64,000 nucleotides of DNA from Reticulitermes lucifugus (taxonomy: Eukaryota > Arthropoda > Insecta > Blattodea > Rhinotermitidae): the NCBI GenBank assembly GCA_026260175.1, contig JAKCWW010000447.1:2562-66561 (forward strand), in the 5' to 3' direction. The notes under the pieces are model-generated. The model saw nothing but the letters and a program-made list of their open reading frames with translations. It searched no databases and had not been told where the DNA came from. Below, one piece after another: positions 60,699-64,000 of this stretch (its first letter is position 1; each line of letters opens with the position of its first letter). The position numbers were made by a program, and so were the translations under genes.

Positions 60699-61045
60699 AT
60701 CTCATAAACGGCACGATTTTCGGGAAAAAGTTATCTAACATAAAATGTGTGTTTTGACTTCCCCTACAACTTCTGTCTGAAACATTTCGCATTCTAAGAA
60801 CAATTCAGTACGATATAAATGAACATAGGTCTTCATGTAAAGTGTCCGTTAGTCTTGTCAGATTTTAATGAAACTTGAATTTTCTAGATAGATTATCGAA
60901 AAATACACAAATATCATATTTCATGAAAATCCGTCCAATGGGAGCCAAGTTGTTCCATGCGGACGGACGGACAGACGAACAGGCATGAGGAAACTAATAT
61001 TCGCTTTTGCCAATTTTGCGAACGCGCCTAAAACCGGTGAATTAT
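60699..61045 (-). repeat. Repeat Z, second half
   Basis: Resumes with ATCTCATAAACGGCACGATT and continues through the ACGGACGGACGG block to GCGAACGCGCCTAAAACC. With 57325-57505 it makes one full copy interrupted by the LINE. Confidence 0.8.
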
Positions 61046-61800
61046 TACGGCTGAACAAACGTATGTGGTGTTACACTGACCAATAACTTGAAGACTATGG
61101 TCATATCACAAGAAGTCATCAGAGCTGGACAGGCTGGATGGGTGGGTGAGTGGGGTGATGGCTTCACCCTACCCCATATTCTGCAAACATCAGTCCACTT
61201 ACCTGCGCGACAGGGAAATGAAATCAGACATAAAATTATGTCTGTGAGAAAGGAACGGCGAACAGCAACAGCGTAGTGCGAATGGCACAGTTACCACTCC
61301 CGTACCATACCATCTACATACTACTCTAGTACACCTTCCTGTACCGTGCCCGTAATGAATTTAAACAACGCTTTTAAATGGAAGAGTTAATACGAGGAAC
61401 GTTTCAAACTAGAAGGAACTACTGGTTATGAAAGTAAGCGGTAAAATTTTAATATTGTTCAACGGCTTGACAAATCAACTGTAAAAACCTTGTATATGTT
61501 TATCAGTGTATTTAAACAATCGCCAAGAAGGTCATCGGCTGCAACCAAAACATCTCACAGATATACTGAACAAATGATACATATGGCTCGACGTGTACTG
61601 AGCCGGATAATACAGTATTTCATATATTTGTAGGCATGTTAAATCTCCGTTATCACACTCAATATACCTAGCTCAATGGTTCATTAGTCACTGCCACAAA
61701 ACAGACAACTACATACAGATTTCATGGAACCACTACTTTGTTCTTTTATATTCTAACCCACTCCCCTCCTCTCCAAAAAAAGGTACATTTTTCTAAGCCT
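61046..61800. other. No recognisable gene
   Basis: Intronic or upstream sequence with short open frames only. Confidence 0.4.
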
Positions 61801-61829
61801 AGTATCACTCTTCGGGAACAGGAACAGCT

Positions 61830-62060
61830 CCGTCACTATTGTGACTCAGCTAAAGACACGATGACCAAGGAATTGGGAGTTCGATACCCGACAGAGGCAA
61901 CAGATTTAACTCTTCTCCACAGCGTGCACCGGTTCTGGGGCTCATTCAGCCTCCTATCCCGTGGGCACCATGGGATCTTTCCCCGGGGGCAAAGCGACCG
62001 GGGCGTGAACCCGAGGTTAAGAATGCGTGAAGCTACACGTTCACTCCGCACGTCTCTCTA
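61830..62060 (+). repeat. SINE family A, comparatively fresh
   Basis: Head with GACTCAGCTAAAGAC and GGGAGTTCGATACCCG (B box). Body CGGTTCTGGGGCTCATTCAG and CCCGGGGGCAAAGCGACCGG. The tail is truncated after GAGGTTAAGAATGCG. Confidence 0.8.
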
Positions 62061-62699
62061 TTACGCGGTGCTTAATTATGAACGGTGAAAACTTCTACCT
62101 TTTATCATTACAGTGTAGTATTAATTCAAGATCCTGGAATAAATGGCACCACTGCCGCGCCTACCTCGCAAATTTGTGTTGGTCATGCTGTTACTGACGA
62201 GCGTTGCCTTCAATTTCAGTCCATGCCAAATTTAGTGGAATTTAGTCACGTGGTTCGGAAGTTTAAAATGGGGGCACAGAAACAAACGCAATATATCACA
62301 CGCCTTCTTTTTGGCGCCTTCACGATGAAAAGCCGTAAAAAGGTTGCCGTAAGTTTGGTCGTTTTCGCCTCAGTATGTACGTAACTCGGGAAGTTTCGTA
62401 ATGTCTGCGGATGTCACGACGGCGCCTTTGCAAGCCACACCAACTTCCGAGAAGCAGAACCGCTATCAGAAGAAAGGGAAGGATCGGAATTTTGCGGCTG
62501 CCAAGTAACACCTCCTGACCGCAGCAACTGGGCGCGTAACTCGATAACGGCAATAAATTATTTCGATAGCAGTAACAGGCGGCCGTCTTAGCAAACAAAA
62601 TCAGACACATTCTGCAGACAGTTTCACTGCAATTTTTACTACTACTCCCCTTGTATCTGAAAGCGAAGCTGCGCACATCTGATTCGCCAGACTAGTAGA

Positions 62700-62950
62700 A
62701 TTAACTGGCCTGGACGGTCCGGGATTGAACCCCGGTTGGGGCGACATTTTCCGCACCCGTCCAGACCGGCCCTGGGGTCCACCCAGCCTCCTGCACAACG
62801 GGTACCGAATCTCTTTCCCGGGGGGGTAAAGCGGCCGGGGCGAGGCGTTGACCCCCCCCTCTAGAGCCGAGGTTAAAGGAACAGTAGAGCTATACCTATA
62901 ATCCTACTCAGGCTTTCATGGGATGTTCCAGGGTGAACTTCACTTTAAGT
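62700..62950 (+). repeat. SINE family A, comparatively fresh
   Basis: B box GGGATTGAACCCC, body CCGTCCAGACCGGCCCTGGG and GGGTAAAGCGGCCGGGGCG, then GAGCCGAGGTTAAAGG and a tail with CTTTCATGGGATGTTCCAGG. GC-rich and close to the copy at 63751. Confidence 0.88.
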
Positions 62951-63196
62951 TTTTAGTAGAATAAACTGCCGCCTTACTAACAACCTGAAATGCGCTCATA
63001 CTTTGTCGAACGACACGTATATTATCTGATTTCTGAGATAATGTGGAAGCAAACATTGCAATGAGGGGCGTAGCTTTCCTTCAGTAACATCCAGTTTTAA
63101 AAACAGATGAACAAAATAAGGTTACGTCTGTATTTCTTAATTTAAATAAATTAGACTAGTATATCTTCCCAATCATTCAGCAATTATACAGCTAAA

Positions 63197-63341
63197 ACTT
63201 CTGGGATATGACGCAGTGTCGATTAGTAATTACCGATATTTCGTACGTCTTCTTGGACCTTTGAGATGTAGACAGCAAGCTCCTCCGATACGCCGGTAAT
63301 TTATTTTTTCAATCCACACGGTGTCATATCCCACAAGACTT
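63197..63341. repeat. Foldback family F element
   Basis: ACTTCTGGGATATGACGCAG is mirrored by GTGTCATATCCCACAAGACT. Inner parts TAATTACCGATATT and GCCGGTAATTTATT pair imperfectly. Confidence 0.75.
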
Positions 63342-63750
63342 TTAATCATCAACACATCACCGTAACAACGAATATGGCACCCGACTACACACCTGTGCCT
63401 GGTGACGTGGCAAATATTATGTCGATTTCTAGCACTGATTTTAGCATCCCACGTTCTCCTTACACCAAGGCTCGACAAATCCCGGGCGCCTACTATTTTC
63501 GACAATAGTTTTTCATTTATTTTTTAATTTTTGAAAATCCCATCTCAACAATACACCAAAGAACTGGCCATCGGCAGCGTACAGTGAACAAAAACATATT
63601 TGGCAGGCATTTCAAACAGAGAGCGCGCGTGTATATACGGTGAACATTTCGACTGCAATGCCTTTAGGTGGTGCCAAGTGTAAGCCATACAGTACAGACC
63701 AATCCACACAGATCACCTAGATACCCGGATGGCGAAACACTGTACGGTTC

Positions 63751-64000
63751 CTAAGGTAAAGGTAAAGTTCACCCTAGAACAGGCCATGAAGGCCCAGAGG
63801 GGGTGTGCTAGATGGGGGTGGGTGGTCGACGCCACGCCCCGGCCGCTTTACCCCCGGGAATGACCCGGTACCCATCGTACAGGAGGCTGGGTAGGTCCCA
63901 GGGCCGGCCTGGACGGGTGATGAAAATCTCGCCCCCACCGGGATTCGATCCCGGGACCGTCCAGCTCGTAGTCAGTCGCTATACCGACTACTCTATCCCG
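63751..64000 (-). repeat. SINE family A, near full length
   Basis: In reverse: head CGGGATAGAGTAGTCGGTAT (A-box region), GGGATCGAATCCCGG (B box), body to the tail AACTTTACCTTTACC. It reaches the window edge, so a few head bases may be missing. The best-preserved copy here and the reference for the family. Confidence 0.92.

Overview
The window is animal nuclear DNA: AT-rich, intron-dominated and full of decayed transposable elements. It is almost certainly insect and most likely a cockroach or termite (Blattodea). The main reason is a single recognisable host gene, tropomyosin, whose exon translations agree, as far as I remember it, almost residue for residue with muscle tropomyosin of cockroaches. 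Its repeat families also look like those seen throughout blattodean genomes. There are no operons, CRISPR arrays or other prokaryotic features.

The gene lies on the minus strand. Coding exons 3 to 9 run from 55214 down to 19296. Exon 3 is 134 nt, exon 4 is 118 nt in two versions (4a, 4b), exon 5 is 71 nt in two versions (5a, 5b), exon 6 is 76 nt, exon 7 is 63 nt in two versions (7a, 7b), exon 8 is 70 nt, and exon 9 has four alternative last exons (9a to 9d), each with 83 coding nt. Sizes and intron phases fit the conserved animal tropomyosin layout (residues 81 to 284). All alternatives within a set share phase, so the visible part alone allows 2x2x2x4 = 32 coding combinations. Exons 1 and 2 (residues 1 to 80) and the promoters are not seen and should lie upstream, beyond position 64000 on the minus strand.

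Layout. 1-4850: repeat-rich left flank with tandem repeats, the decayed C-terminal end of a LINE, and SINE and foldback copies. 4850-19295: downstream flank or 3' UTR, AT-rich, with scattered SINEs, a piggyBac remnant holding a nested repeat, and a large foldback element. 19296-26034: the four alternative terminal exons. 26035-55080: introns and internal exons, with foldback elements, SINEs and a short pogo/Tigger-type DNA transposon. 55215-64000: intron upstream of exon 3, holding a decayed RTE-type LINE (57506-60698) inserted in an older repeat and, at the end, three comparatively fresh GC-rich SINEs.

No wholly new gene system is evident. The most interesting non-genic signal is a set of three different inverted-repeat elements that carry hammerhead-ribozyme-like cores. 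Their helix II sequences differ between families but still pair, and the junction around helix III is shared and palindromic.
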